From JAAYCB01 sp012744395 (GTDB lineage Bacteria; Planctomycetota; Planctomycetia; Pirellulales; Thermoguttaceae): a DNA stretch of 50,522 nt. The notes under the pieces are model-generated. The model saw only the letters and a list, made by a program, of their open reading frames with translations, was not told the DNA's origin and did not search any database. Numbering within the stretch: position 1 is the first letter of the stretch; every line of letters begins with the position of its first letter. Position numbers and translations under genes: made by a program. Positions 16,221 through 23,876 of the stretch are shown piece by piece. The stretch lies in the NCBI GenBank assembly GCA_028703175.1, contig JAQVNJ010000031.1:1-50522 (forward strand), in the 5' to 3' direction.

Positions 16221-17816
16221 ATGAAACGGCGTTCTCGGACCCTTCTCTCGGCAGGGCTGGCCGGTCTGGCAGCCGCCCTGGCGATCGCGCCCTGTGCGGC
16301 GTTTGCCGCCGCCGACGAGGCGGGCTTCAAGCCGATTTTCGACGGCAAGACGCTCAACGGCTGGGACGGCAACCCGAAATGGTGGTCGGTCGAGGACGGT
16401 GCGATCACGGGCATCACGAGCGAGAAAGACCCGCTCACCTACAACGAATTCTGCATCTGGCGGCAAGGGGAACTCGACGACTTCGTGCTGCGTTTCAAGT
16501 TCCGCCTGATCGGCGGCAACTCGGGAGTGCAGTACCGGAGTTGGGAAGAGCCCGAGAAATGGGGCAAGTGGGCGATTGGCGGATACCAGGGCGACTTCGC
16601 CTCGAACGAGCAGTACACCGGCATCCTCTACGGCGAACGCTACCGTGGAATTCTCGCCTTGCGGGGGCAGAAGGTGGTGATCGGCGAGGACCACAAGCCC
16701 AAGCTGGTCGAGCAGTTCGGCGACGCGGCCGAGTTGCAGAAGCAGATCAACATGGGCGGCTGGAACGACTACGAGGTGGCCTGCAAGGGCTACACGATCA
16801 CGCATGTGATCAACGGCCACAAGATGATCGAGGCGGTCGACGAAGATCGCGCCCTGCGCCGCCGCAGCGGCCTGCTTGCCTTCCAGATTCACCAGGGGCC
16901 GGAGATGAAGGTTCAGGTCAAAGACATCCGGCTCAAGCGGCTGCCCATGGAAGACGTGAAGAAGATCGTCCTGATTGCCGGCCGGCCCAGTCACGGCTAC
17001 GGCAGCCACGAGCACAACGCCGGCTGCCTGCTGCTGGCCAGGTTGATCAACGAGAACGTGCCGGGCGCCTACGCCACCGTGTATCGGAACGGCTGGCCGG
17101 CTGATCCGACCGCCCTGGACAACGCCGATTCGGTCGTGATGTTCTGCGACGGCGGCGGGGGGCACGTGGTGATGCAGCATCTGGACGAGCTGGATGCCAT
17201 GGCCAGGCGGGGCGTGGGGATCGCCGCGCTGCACTACGGCGTGGAGGTGCCCAAGGGCAAGGCCGGCGACCTGATGCTCAAGTGGACCGGCGGCTATTTC
17301 GAGATCAACTGGTCGGTCAATCCGCATTTCCAGGCCGAGTTCACCACGTTTCCGGAGCATCCAGTCGCTCGGGGCTTGAAGCCGTTCGCGATCAACGACG
17401 AGTGGTATTACCACATGCGCTTCCCCGAGGGCATGAAGAACGTAACGCCGATCCTCACCACGGTGCCGCCCGACAGCACGCGGGAGCGACCCGACGGCGC
17501 GCACAGCAACAATCCCACGGTCCGCGCCCGCAAGGGCATGCCGGAACACCTGGCCTGGGTGGTCGAGCGCGAAGACGGCGGCCGCGGTTTTGGCTTCACC
17601 GGCGGCCACTGGCACTGGAACTGGGCCTGCGACAGTTTCCGCAAGGCGGTTGTCAACGGCATCCTCTGGACGGCCAAGATGGAGGTGCCGCCGGGCGGCT
17701 TCGATACCCCGCGGCCGACGATCGACGAGCTGCTGAAGAATCAGGACTTCGAGCCCAAGGGCTTCAACCGCCAGGAGTGGGAAAAGAAGATCGAGGAGTG
17801 GAACGCGTCCAGGTAA
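16221..17816 (+). CDS. Exported DUF1080-ThuA two-domain protein
   Basis: 531 aa. A signal peptide (about 1-29) is followed by a DUF1080 domain (about 33-235: FKPIFDGKTLNGWDG, FRLIGGNSGVQYRS, WNDYEVACKGYTI). A ThuA-like class I glutamine amidotransferase-fold domain follows (about 248-500: IVLIAGRPSHGYGSHEHNAG, VVMFCDGGGGHVV, GVGIAALHYGVE, EWYYHMRF, FGFTGGHWHWNW). Both domains belong to 3-keto-sugar metabolism, so the fusion probably couples hydrolysis of a 3-keto-glycoside to a second step on the product (inference). ATG 16221 has GAGGAG upstream. A longer frame from 16152 lacks that support. Confidence 0.9.
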   Translation: MKRRSRTLLSAGLAGLAAALAIAPCAAFAAADEAGFKPIFDGKTLNGWDGNPKWWSVEDGAITGITSEKDPLTYNEFCIWRQGELDDFVLRFKFRLIGGNSGVQYRSWEEPEKWGKWAIGGYQGDFASNEQYTGILYGERYRGILALRGQKVVIGEDHKPKLVEQFGDAAELQKQINMGGWNDYEVACKGYTITHVINGHKMIEAVDEDRALRRRSGLLAFQIHQGPEMKVQVKDIRLKRLPMEDVKKIVLIAGRPSHGYGSHEHNAGCLLLARLINENVPGAYATVYRNGWPADPTALDNADSVVMFCDGGGGHVVMQHLDELDAMARRGVGIAALHYGVEVPKGKAGDLMLKWTGGYFEINWSVNPHFQAEFTTFPEHPVARGLKPFAINDEWYYHMRFPEGMKNVTPILTTVPPDSTRERPDGAHSNNPTVRARKGMPEHLAWVVEREDGGRGFGFTGGHWHWNWACDSFRKAVVNGILWTAKMEVPPGGFDTPRPTIDELLKNQDFEPKGFNRQEWEKKIEEWNASR

Positions 17817-17880
17817 GGGCGGCGGGCAGCGGCGGGCCGTTCAGCCGCCGCCATCCGGCGGGCCAGCGCGGACGTTGGCC

Positions 17881-17930
17881 CGGAAGGAAAAGCCCGCCGG
17901 AGGCGCTGCGCCAGCCGGCGGCTACTTCCG
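17881..17930. terminator. Hairpin between convergent genes
   Basis: CGGAAG (17881-17886) pairs with CTTCCG (17925-17930), and inside it GCC-GCCGG-GGC pairs with GCC-CCGGC-GGC with small bulges around the loop GCTGC. It lies between the DUF1080-ThuA and hypothetical genes and overlaps the latter's stop codon. No T tract, so termination is inferred from position and stability only. Confidence 0.45.
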
Positions 17931-19055
17931 CCCGAATCCTTCCTCCCGCAGCGCGCCGAGCAGGCGGTTCAGCCTGGGATACTTCGCCCTTAAGGCCAGA
18001 GCTTGCCTCTCGGCCAGGCCCGCCTGGTCGGTGCCGGCGAGCGCTTCGCGCAGATCGGCGAGGATTCTGGCTGCCTGCTGATATGCCCTGGTGGAACGCT
18101 GGTCAACCAGCTTCTTGATCTTCTTCACATGGAAGGTCGGGTCAGCGGCCATCTTCTTGAGTTCCCGCTTGCGCTGGCGGGTAGCTTCGGCCGCGGTCTT
18201 GGCCTCTTCTTCGCCTGCGATGTCCTCGGCGAGACGGGACAACTCGGCGATCGTTCGGCTGGCGGGGGTTGTCGGCCACGCCGGGCATTGCGACTCTTGC
18301 CGGAATTTCGCCAGAATCTCCGACCGCACTGGCGAATCCTTGTTGGCGAGGATTTCCATCAGCCACTGGTCCTTCGCCGCGGCCGGCTGGCCGGCAAGCC
18401 ACCGGCTGTATTGGGTGAACGGATCCTCCTGCTGCGGCAGCGGACCGCTCTGCCGGCCCGCCGCCGCGATCAAGGCATGGCGGATGCCATAGAATTCGGC
18501 CAGGGCGGATTGGGCGGTCGACAGGTCGTTCAAGCCGGCCGGGACGGGCGCTTCGAAGGTCTCCTCCGGAGCGTGGTTGCTGGCGCAGTCGACCGCCAGC
18601 CGGGCCAGGTAGAGCGGCCGCAGGTCGCCGGCCAGTATCTCGGCCCTCAACGGAGCGAGCGGGTCGACCATGACGCCGATGTCCCAGAGCTCCTCCAACT
18701 CGCCGGGTTCGTAGTAGGGGATGATCGAAAGGATGCCGCCGCTGCCCTGCTTGTCCTTCACGAATCGAACCGACTCGCCGTCGAGGTATGGTTGGGCGGC
18801 CGCCGGGTCGGGCAGGCCGTGGGGCAGGCGAACAAGCAGCGAGCGAATGCCGAAGTTGGCGTAGTGCAGATAAAAATCATAGCCTCGGCGGAGCATCTCC
18901 GCGGTGTTTCCGTGGAAATCGCCAAAGTGATACTCGTTGTCCAAAGACCACGGCGTAATCTTCGCCCGCGAGGACTGCTTGCGCATGTAAGCCAGATTCT
19001 CGTGGCTGACCGGCGCATCGACGGCTCGAAACGCGATGTACTGGTATTCGCTCAT
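17922..19055 (-). CDS. Conserved hypothetical protein, SEYQYIAFRAVD type
   Basis: 377-aa cytosolic protein without a signal peptide. It begins MSEYQYIAFRAVDAPVS and continues RRGYDFYLHYANFGIRSLLVRLPHGL, a pattern I associate with an uncharacterised planctomycete/proteobacterial family. The C-terminal third is rich in Lys, Arg, Glu and Ala and probably forms a coiled coil (AEEEAKTAAEATRQRKREL region). The function is unknown. ATG 19055 is chosen over ATG 19085 because SEYQY is where conserved-looking sequence begins; neither has a clear ribosome site. It is divergent from Gfo/Idh gene 2. Confidence 0.75.
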   Translation of the reverse strand: MSEYQYIAFRAVDAPVSHENLAYMRKQSSRAKITPWSLDNEYHFGDFHGNTAEMLRRGYDFYLHYANFGIRSLLVRLPHGLPDPAAAQPYLDGESVRFVKDKQGSGGILSIIPYYEPGELEELWDIGVMVDPLAPLRAEILAGDLRPLYLARLAVDCASNHAPEETFEAPVPAGLNDLSTAQSALAEFYGIRHALIAAAGRQSGPLPQQEDPFTQYSRWLAGQPAAAKDQWLMEILANKDSPVRSEILAKFRQESQCPAWPTTPASRTIAELSRLAEDIAGEEEAKTAAEATRQRKRELKKMAADPTFHVKKIKKLVDQRSTRAYQQAARILADLREALAGTDQAGLAERQALALRAKYPRLNRLLGALREEGFGRK

Positions 19056-19531
19056 GGCTGCCCGGAGTCTCGCATCGCTGGACATCCGTTGCGGACGGGA
19101 ATCTGGGGACTTCCCGACGGATTCCGGCTGCCGCGCCGGCGGTTGAACGCCGGGTGGAGATTTCGGCAGGATTCTCCGCCGGTTCGAGACGCGCGGCCTT
19201 GCGTCTGCCTTCCCCCGGATGCAAGCTTAGGCAATGCCGTCCGGGACTGTCAACCTGCCGAGTGGGACGCCCTGCCATGGGCGTTCAACCCGCAAGGCGG
19301 GCAGTCGCCGGAGACGGATTCGGGGCAGGTGCTCCCGCGTCCCGCTCCGGCTATAATCTGGATCCTGCCAAGGCGGATCAGGGGGGCCGGCAGCCGCCGC
19401 CGATTCCCGGCCCGGAAATCCGAGGCACGCAACCTTCCTCAAATTGCACTGCGGCAACCACCGGGGCAAGCGTTCGCGCCGCGCGACGGTCTCGATCAGC
19501 GGTTGCCCACCAAGACTGGGAGAACCATGCC
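19056..19531. other. Divergent intergenic region with promoter elements
   Basis: No gene is supported. A perfect plus-strand TATAAT (19352-19357) could serve Gfo/Idh gene 2. On the minus strand TTGACA (19254-19249) could serve the hypothetical gene, but its -10 is poor. Confidence 0.35.
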
Positions 19532-20818
19532 ATGAACGCCAGCGGAGCCACGCATCTCCATCGCCGCGATGTTCTGAAGCAGCTTGCCGGACTGGCCGCG
19601 ACGGCGCCATTTTTTGTCCCGGGGCGAGCCCTGGGAGCGGAAGACAAGGTTGCCGCAAGCGAGCGGATCACCCTTGGCCACATCGGCTGTGGCGGGCGCG
19701 GCACGGCCCTCTTCCGCAGCATGCAACACCTTGCCGCGGCCCAGAGCGTCGCCGCGGCCGACTGCTACGCGAACAGGCGGCAGGCGATCGCCGCCGTCTG
19801 CAAGGGGACTGCCTACGCCGATTTTCGCGAACTGCTCGCGCGCGGCGACATCGACGCCGTGGTCATCGCCACCCCCGATCACTGGCACGTTCCGATCGGC
19901 GTCATCGCCGCTCGGGCCGGCAAGGACGTCTACATCGAGAAGCCGCTCGGCGTTTCGATCGAGCAGGACCTGGCGATGCAGAAGGTGATCGAAGACTCCG
20001 GGCGCGTCTTCCAGTACGGGACCCAGCAGCGGAGCATCCCCCATTGCTGGAACGGCTGCGAACTGGTCCGCCGCGGCGCGATCGGCAAGCTGAAGGCGAT
20101 CGAAGTCGACGCTCCCAACGGCGGATCGGGCGGATCGACCGCCGAGGCCCCGATCCCCGCGGGCTTCGACTTCAACATGTGGTGCGGACCCGCTCCCTCG
20201 CGGACGTACACCGCGGACCTCTGCAAAACCCCCGGCACTTACTGGGTCTACGACTACTCGATCGGATACCTGGGCGGCTGGGGCGCCCATCCACTGGACA
20301 TCATGGTCTGGGGCAGCGACGCCGACCTGACGGGACCGGTCGTCGTCGAAGGCACCGGCGCGATCCCCACCGAGGGGCTCTACGACACGGTCTACAACTG
20401 GGACATGAAGATCAAGCTCGGCCAGGTCGATCTGGTCTTCCGGCCGGGGGCCGATCGGACCCGCTTCATCGGGACCGACGGGTGGATCCAGGTCGCTCGG
20501 GGAGCCCAGCACAACGCGGCCAGCGATCCGGCCTTCGATCCGAAAGTGTTGCTAGAGCCGCTGGTTCCCGAGCCCGAGAGTCTGCAAGTCAGCACGAACC
20601 ACTCGGCCAACTTCATCGACGCGGTCAAGACCCGCAAGACACCCGTTTCGAACATCGCCGACGCGGTCCGCAGCGACATCCTCAGCCTGCTCTGCGACAT
20701 CGCCGTGCGGACCGGCGAGAAGATCACCTGGGACCCGGTGAAACGCGCGCTGCTCAATCCGAGCCAGCGGGCGAAGGCGATGTTCTCGCGGCCGATCCGC
20801 GGGCCCTGGACGCTGTAG
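19532..20818 (+). CDS. Tat-exported Gfo/Idh/MocA oxidoreductase 2
   Basis: 428 aa. Tat signal HRRDVLKQLAGLAA; dinucleotide fold LGHIGCGGRGTALF; EKP at 136-138 (DVYIEKPLGVSIEQ); a second-domain signature GGWGAHPLDIMVWG in which the His-Pro-Leu-Asp block takes the place of the catalytic His/Asp region. The segment FDFNMWCGPAP matches the sub-family that predominates in planctomycetes. ATG 19532 is preceded by GGGAG; an out-of-frame ATG 5 nt earlier is ignored. The LRR lipoprotein gene starts 24 nt downstream. The substrate is unknown; a sugar or cyclitol is likely. Confidence 0.9.
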   Translation: MNASGATHLHRRDVLKQLAGLAATAPFFVPGRALGAEDKVAASERITLGHIGCGGRGTALFRSMQHLAAAQSVAAADCYANRRQAIAAVCKGTAYADFRELLARGDIDAVVIATPDHWHVPIGVIAARAGKDVYIEKPLGVSIEQDLAMQKVIEDSGRVFQYGTQQRSIPHCWNGCELVRRGAIGKLKAIEVDAPNGGSGGSTAEAPIPAGFDFNMWCGPAPSRTYTADLCKTPGTYWVYDYSIGYLGGWGAHPLDIMVWGSDADLTGPVVVEGTGAIPTEGLYDTVYNWDMKIKLGQVDLVFRPGADRTRFIGTDGWIQVARGAQHNAASDPAFDPKVLLEPLVPEPESLQVSTNHSANFIDAVKTRKTPVSNIADAVRSDILSLLCDIAVRTGEKITWDPVKRALLNPSQRAKAMFSRPIRGPWTL

Positions 20819-20842
20819 GGAATCCGCGCTAGGCCAGTTGCA

Positions 20843-22039
20843 ATGAGAGCGATCGTCGCCATCACGGCAATCCTCGCCTGCACAAGCTGCGGCTGCCGCC
20901 GCCCTGCTCAAGCAGTGGCGGAGCGCGCTGCGCCAGCGCCGCCCGAGCGGGCCGCCGAAACCGCCCCGGTCTCCGCGGCCCAGACCGCCGCGCTTGAGCG
21001 GATCGGCGCGGCGGGCGGGAGCGCGACATTGGATGGCAGCGGACTTGCCGTCGAGATCGATCTGGCGAGCGAGCGCGTGTTCGCCAACGAACAGTCAGTG
21101 CTCGCCGTGCTGGAGTTCCCGAGGCTGAACAAGCTCCGCTTGGCCGTCAGCTCCGTCTCCGCCGAGACCCTCGCTCGACTGGCTGCGCTGGAGAACCTCG
21201 AAGAGTTGCTGCTCCAGGATGCTCCCCTGGCGGACGAGAGTCTGGCGGCGCTGCTTCAGAAGATGCCCCAGCTGCGCCGGTTGACGCTGCGTCGAATGAG
21301 CCGGGTGACCGACGCGGGGCTCGAAGCCGTGGCCGGCTGCGGCCGGCTGGAAGTGCTCGCCCTGATCGAAATGAACCAGCTGAGCGGAGCGGGGCTCGAG
21401 CGGATCGCGCGGATCGAGCGACTCCGCTCGCTGGACCTGCGCAACTGCGGCCGGCTGGCCAGCGGCGACCTTGCCCGGCTGGCGGCGATGGCACGGCTGG
21501 CCGAGTTGAAGCTCGGCGGGCCGGTGATCGACGACGGCGTGCTCGTCGCGCTGGCCGGGCTTCCGCGGCTGGAGTCGCTGGCGATCGAGGAGGCCGAGGT
21601 CACCTCGGCCTGTCTGGATCGGCTTGCCGAGGTGGAAGGGGTCCCGGCAAGGCTGCGCTCGCTGGCACTGGCCCGTTGCTTTGGCGTTACCGACGAGACG
21701 CTCCAGGCGATCGGAAAGTTTCCGAACCTGGAGACCCTGGCGACCAACAACATCCTGCTCAGCGGTGCGTTTCTTGAAGCGCTGAGCGAATCGGATGGAA
21801 ACGTGCCGCCGCTGAAGACGCTGGTCCTGGCTAACGGATTCTTGGCGGACGAAACGGTCGCCCACCTGCCCAGGCTCTTTCCAGGCCTCGTGCGCCTCGA
21901 CCTCCGCGGAAATCTCGGCATCACGGACAAGTCGCTAGAGGTATTCAAGCAACTGCCGGACTTGAAGCAGTTGCAGCTCGAAGGCACGGCGGTGGGCCGG
22001 GAGCGAACGTGTCGCGTGCGTTCCCAAGCTGGAGCCTGA
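20843..22039 (+). CDS. Leucine-rich-repeat lipoprotein
   Basis: 398 aa. A short lipoprotein-like signal (MRAIVAITAILAC) with Cys13 as the probable lipidation site is followed by an Ala/Pro-rich linker and about a dozen LRRs from residue 90 to 385. The repeats (LRSLDLRNCGRLASGDLARL; LVRLDLRGNLGITDKSLEV) resemble the Cys-containing/RNI type. The role is probably protein binding at the cell envelope. The last 13 residues (ERTCRVRSQAGA region) are encoded by an interspersed palindromic repeat (22019-22044), so the natural C-terminus was probably different. Convergent with glnA. Confidence 0.85.
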   Translation: MRAIVAITAILACTSCGCRRPAQAVAERAAPAPPERAAETAPVSAAQTAALERIGAAGGSATLDGSGLAVEIDLASERVFANEQSVLAVLEFPRLNKLRLAVSSVSAETLARLAALENLEELLLQDAPLADESLAALLQKMPQLRRLTLRRMSRVTDAGLEAVAGCGRLEVLALIEMNQLSGAGLERIARIERLRSLDLRNCGRLASGDLARLAAMARLAELKLGGPVIDDGVLVALAGLPRLESLAIEEAEVTSACLDRLAEVEGVPARLRSLALARCFGVTDETLQAIGKFPNLETLATNNILLSGAFLEALSESDGNVPPLKTLVLANGFLADETVAHLPRLFPGLVRLDLRGNLGITDKSLEVFKQLPDLKQLQLEGTAVGRERTCRVRSQAGA

Positions 22040-22044
22040 GAACG
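22019..22044. repeat. Interspersed GTTCCC-type palindrome, copy 2
   Basis: CGTTCCCAAGCTGG followed by AGCCTGAGAACG. The two arms pair imperfectly. The element spans the stop codon of the LRR gene (22037-22039). It is related to the elements at 5107-5130 and 41658-41682. Confidence 0.7.
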
Positions 22045-22073
22045 AGGTAGGCCTGACGACTGATCGCCTTCTG

Positions 22074-22105
22074 TTTCGCGTTTTCGCCCTTTCGTGTTTT
22101 CGCGA
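22074..22105. repeat. 8-bp tandem repeat TTTCGCGT x4
   Basis: Four contiguous units: TTTCGCGT, TTTCGCCC, TTTCGTGT, TTTCGCGA. They lie in the convergent gap between the LRR gene and glnA. Confidence 0.75.
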
Positions 22106-22131
22106 TCCTCTTCCGCCTGCAACCTGCCGGC

Positions 22132-23544
22132 TCAGACATCCGCATACATGCAGAACTCGAAGGGGTGCGGTCGGAGCCGCAGGGCATCGACTTCATTTTC
22201 CGACTTGTACCAGATCCAGGTGTCGATCACGTCGGGAGTGAAGACGTCGCCGCGGAGCAGGAAGTCGTGATCCGCCCGCAGCGCGGCGAGGGCGTCTTCG
22301 AGGGAGGCGGGCGTCTTCGGCACACTGGCGAGTTCCTCGGGTCCGAGGTCGTAGATGTCCTTATCGAGCGGTTCGCCCGGATCGATCTTGTTCTGGATTC
22401 CATCGATCACGGCCATCAGGATCGCCGAGAAGGCCAGGTAGGGGTTGCAGCTTGGATCGGGGCACCGGTATTCCAGCCGTTTTGCCTTGGGGTTCGGGCT
22501 GTACATCGGGATGCGGACCGAGGCCGACCGGTTGCGCTGCGAATAGGCGAGGTTGACCGGCGCTTCATAGCCGGGGACGAGGCGCTTGTAGCTGTTCGTC
22601 GTGGGGTTGGCAAAAGCGCAGATCGCCGGCGCGTGCTTGAGCAGGCCGCCGATCCCGTAGAGGGCCATTTCGCTGAGGCCGGCGTAGCCGCCGCCGGCGA
22701 ACAGGGGCTCGCACCCTTTCCAGATCGAAATGTGGGTGTGCATCCCCGAGCCGTTGTCGCCGTAGAGCGGCTTGGGCATGAAGGTCACGACCTTGTTGTG
22801 CCGCCGGGCGACGTTCTTGACGATGTACTTGTACATCATCATCTGGTCGGCCATTTTTACCAGGTCGTTGAACCGCAGGTCGATTTCGGACTGGCCGGCG
22901 GTCGCCACCTCGTGGTGCTGGGCTTCGACTTCCAGCCCGCAGTCGATCATCGTCTGCATCATCTCGTTGCGGATGTCCATCAGTTGATCCGCCGGCGGGA
23001 CGGGGAAATAACCCTCCTTGAACCGCAACTTGTAGCCCAGGTTCGGCTTTTCGTCGCGGCCCCGGTTCCACTGCCCTTCGACGCTATCGACCACGTAGAA
23101 GCACTGGTTGTTCGAATGGTCGTAGCGGATCTCGTCGAAGATGAAGAATTCCGCTTCCGGGCCGATCAGGCAGGTGTCGCCAATGCCCGTGCTCTTCAAG
23201 TAGTTGATCGATTTGCGGGCGACGTTCCGCGGATCGCGGGAATAGTCCTCCCGCGTGATCGGGTCCTGGATGTTGCAGATCATCGACAGCGTCGGCAGCT
23301 CGGTGAACGGGTCGAGCGAGGCCGTCTCGGGCTGCGGGACGACGAGCATATCGCTCTCGTTGACCGCCTGCCAGCCGCGGATGCTCGAGCCGTCGAACCC
23401 CAGGCCGTCCTCAAACCCGTCCTCGTCGAGCTTGCCCACCGGGATCGTGAAATGCTGCCACAGACCGGGAAAGTCCATGAATCGCAGGTCGATTGACTTG
23501 ACATCCTTTTCCCGGCACATGGCCAGAACTTCCTTCGGCGTCAC
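22132..23544 (-). CDS. glnA: Glutamine synthetase type I
   Basis: ATP-dependent synthesis of glutamine from glutamate and ammonia; forms a dodecamer in the cytosol. 470 aa, GSI-beta length. Motifs: GFDGSSIRGWQ, GPEAEFFIFD, EVATAGQSEID, MPKPLYGDNGSGMHTHIS (ATP site) and NPTTNSYKRLVPGYEAP. Tyr398 in KDIYDLGPEE matches the adenylylation site, so control by GlnE is possible. GTG 23544 has AAGGAG 7 nt upstream. A sigma-54-type promoter and an upstream inverted repeat point to nitrogen control. Confidence 0.97.
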   Translation of the reverse strand: MTPKEVLAMCREKDVKSIDLRFMDFPGLWQHFTIPVGKLDEDGFEDGLGFDGSSIRGWQAVNESDMLVVPQPETASLDPFTELPTLSMICNIQDPITREDYSRDPRNVARKSINYLKSTGIGDTCLIGPEAEFFIFDEIRYDHSNNQCFYVVDSVEGQWNRGRDEKPNLGYKLRFKEGYFPVPPADQLMDIRNEMMQTMIDCGLEVEAQHHEVATAGQSEIDLRFNDLVKMADQMMMYKYIVKNVARRHNKVVTFMPKPLYGDNGSGMHTHISIWKGCEPLFAGGGYAGLSEMALYGIGGLLKHAPAICAFANPTTNSYKRLVPGYEAPVNLAYSQRNRSASVRIPMYSPNPKAKRLEYRCPDPSCNPYLAFSAILMAVIDGIQNKIDPGEPLDKDIYDLGPEELASVPKTPASLEDALAALRADHDFLLRGDVFTPDVIDTWIWYKSENEVDALRLRPHPFEFCMYADV

Positions 23545-23667
23545 GGATTGCTCCTTCCAGAAACGGGGTAAATGTTAATCTGCGCAAGGGCCCCGATTAC
23601 GCGCGGATGTGGGCCGGATGAGCGCGGTATCGGTGGCAATTGCAGCCCGGCCGTGAGCACCCGCTGA

Positions 23668-23682
23668 TGCAAACCCGGTGCC
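23668..23682 (-). promoter_or_regulatory. Sigma-54 promoter for glnA
   Basis: On the minus strand GGCAC, five nucleotides CGGGT, then TTGCA: the GG and GC elements are separated by exactly 10 nt, as required for -24/-12 promoters. The predicted start is near 23657, giving a leader of about 112 nt. Confidence 0.65.
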
Positions 23683-23729
23683 GCGACCCGGCGCCGAGGC
23701 AAGGTGTCAACACGCAAATCCTTGTAGCA

Positions 23730-23752
23730 CAATCAGTTATATGTTCTGATTG
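23730..23752. promoter_or_regulatory. Inverted repeat upstream of glnA, possible activator site
   Basis: CAATCAG (23730-23736), 9-nt AT-rich spacer, CTGATTG (23746-23752). The centre is about 85 nt upstream of the predicted sigma-54 start, where enhancer-binding proteins usually act. It does not match the NtrC consensus. The rest of 23545-23876 shows no gene. Confidence 0.45.
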
Positions 23753-23876
23753 ATCGCCGCGGAAAAGAACGTGCCGCCGCGCGGGTGCCTGTTTCCTGGG
23801 CAGGACATGCCTAGACCACGCGCAGCGCGCGCCCCGGGAGAGTTCCCGCCCGCTCGCCGGGGGCAGTTGGGGCTTG

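Noticed and set aside
15825..17615. 596-codon antisense frame over the DUF1080-ThuA gene
   Set aside because: The sense frame has two clear domains and a ribosome site; the antisense translation resembles nothing.
22165..23496. 443-codon antisense frame over glnA
   Set aside because: A shadow of the glutamine synthetase codons; low-complexity Arg/Val/Asp-rich translation.
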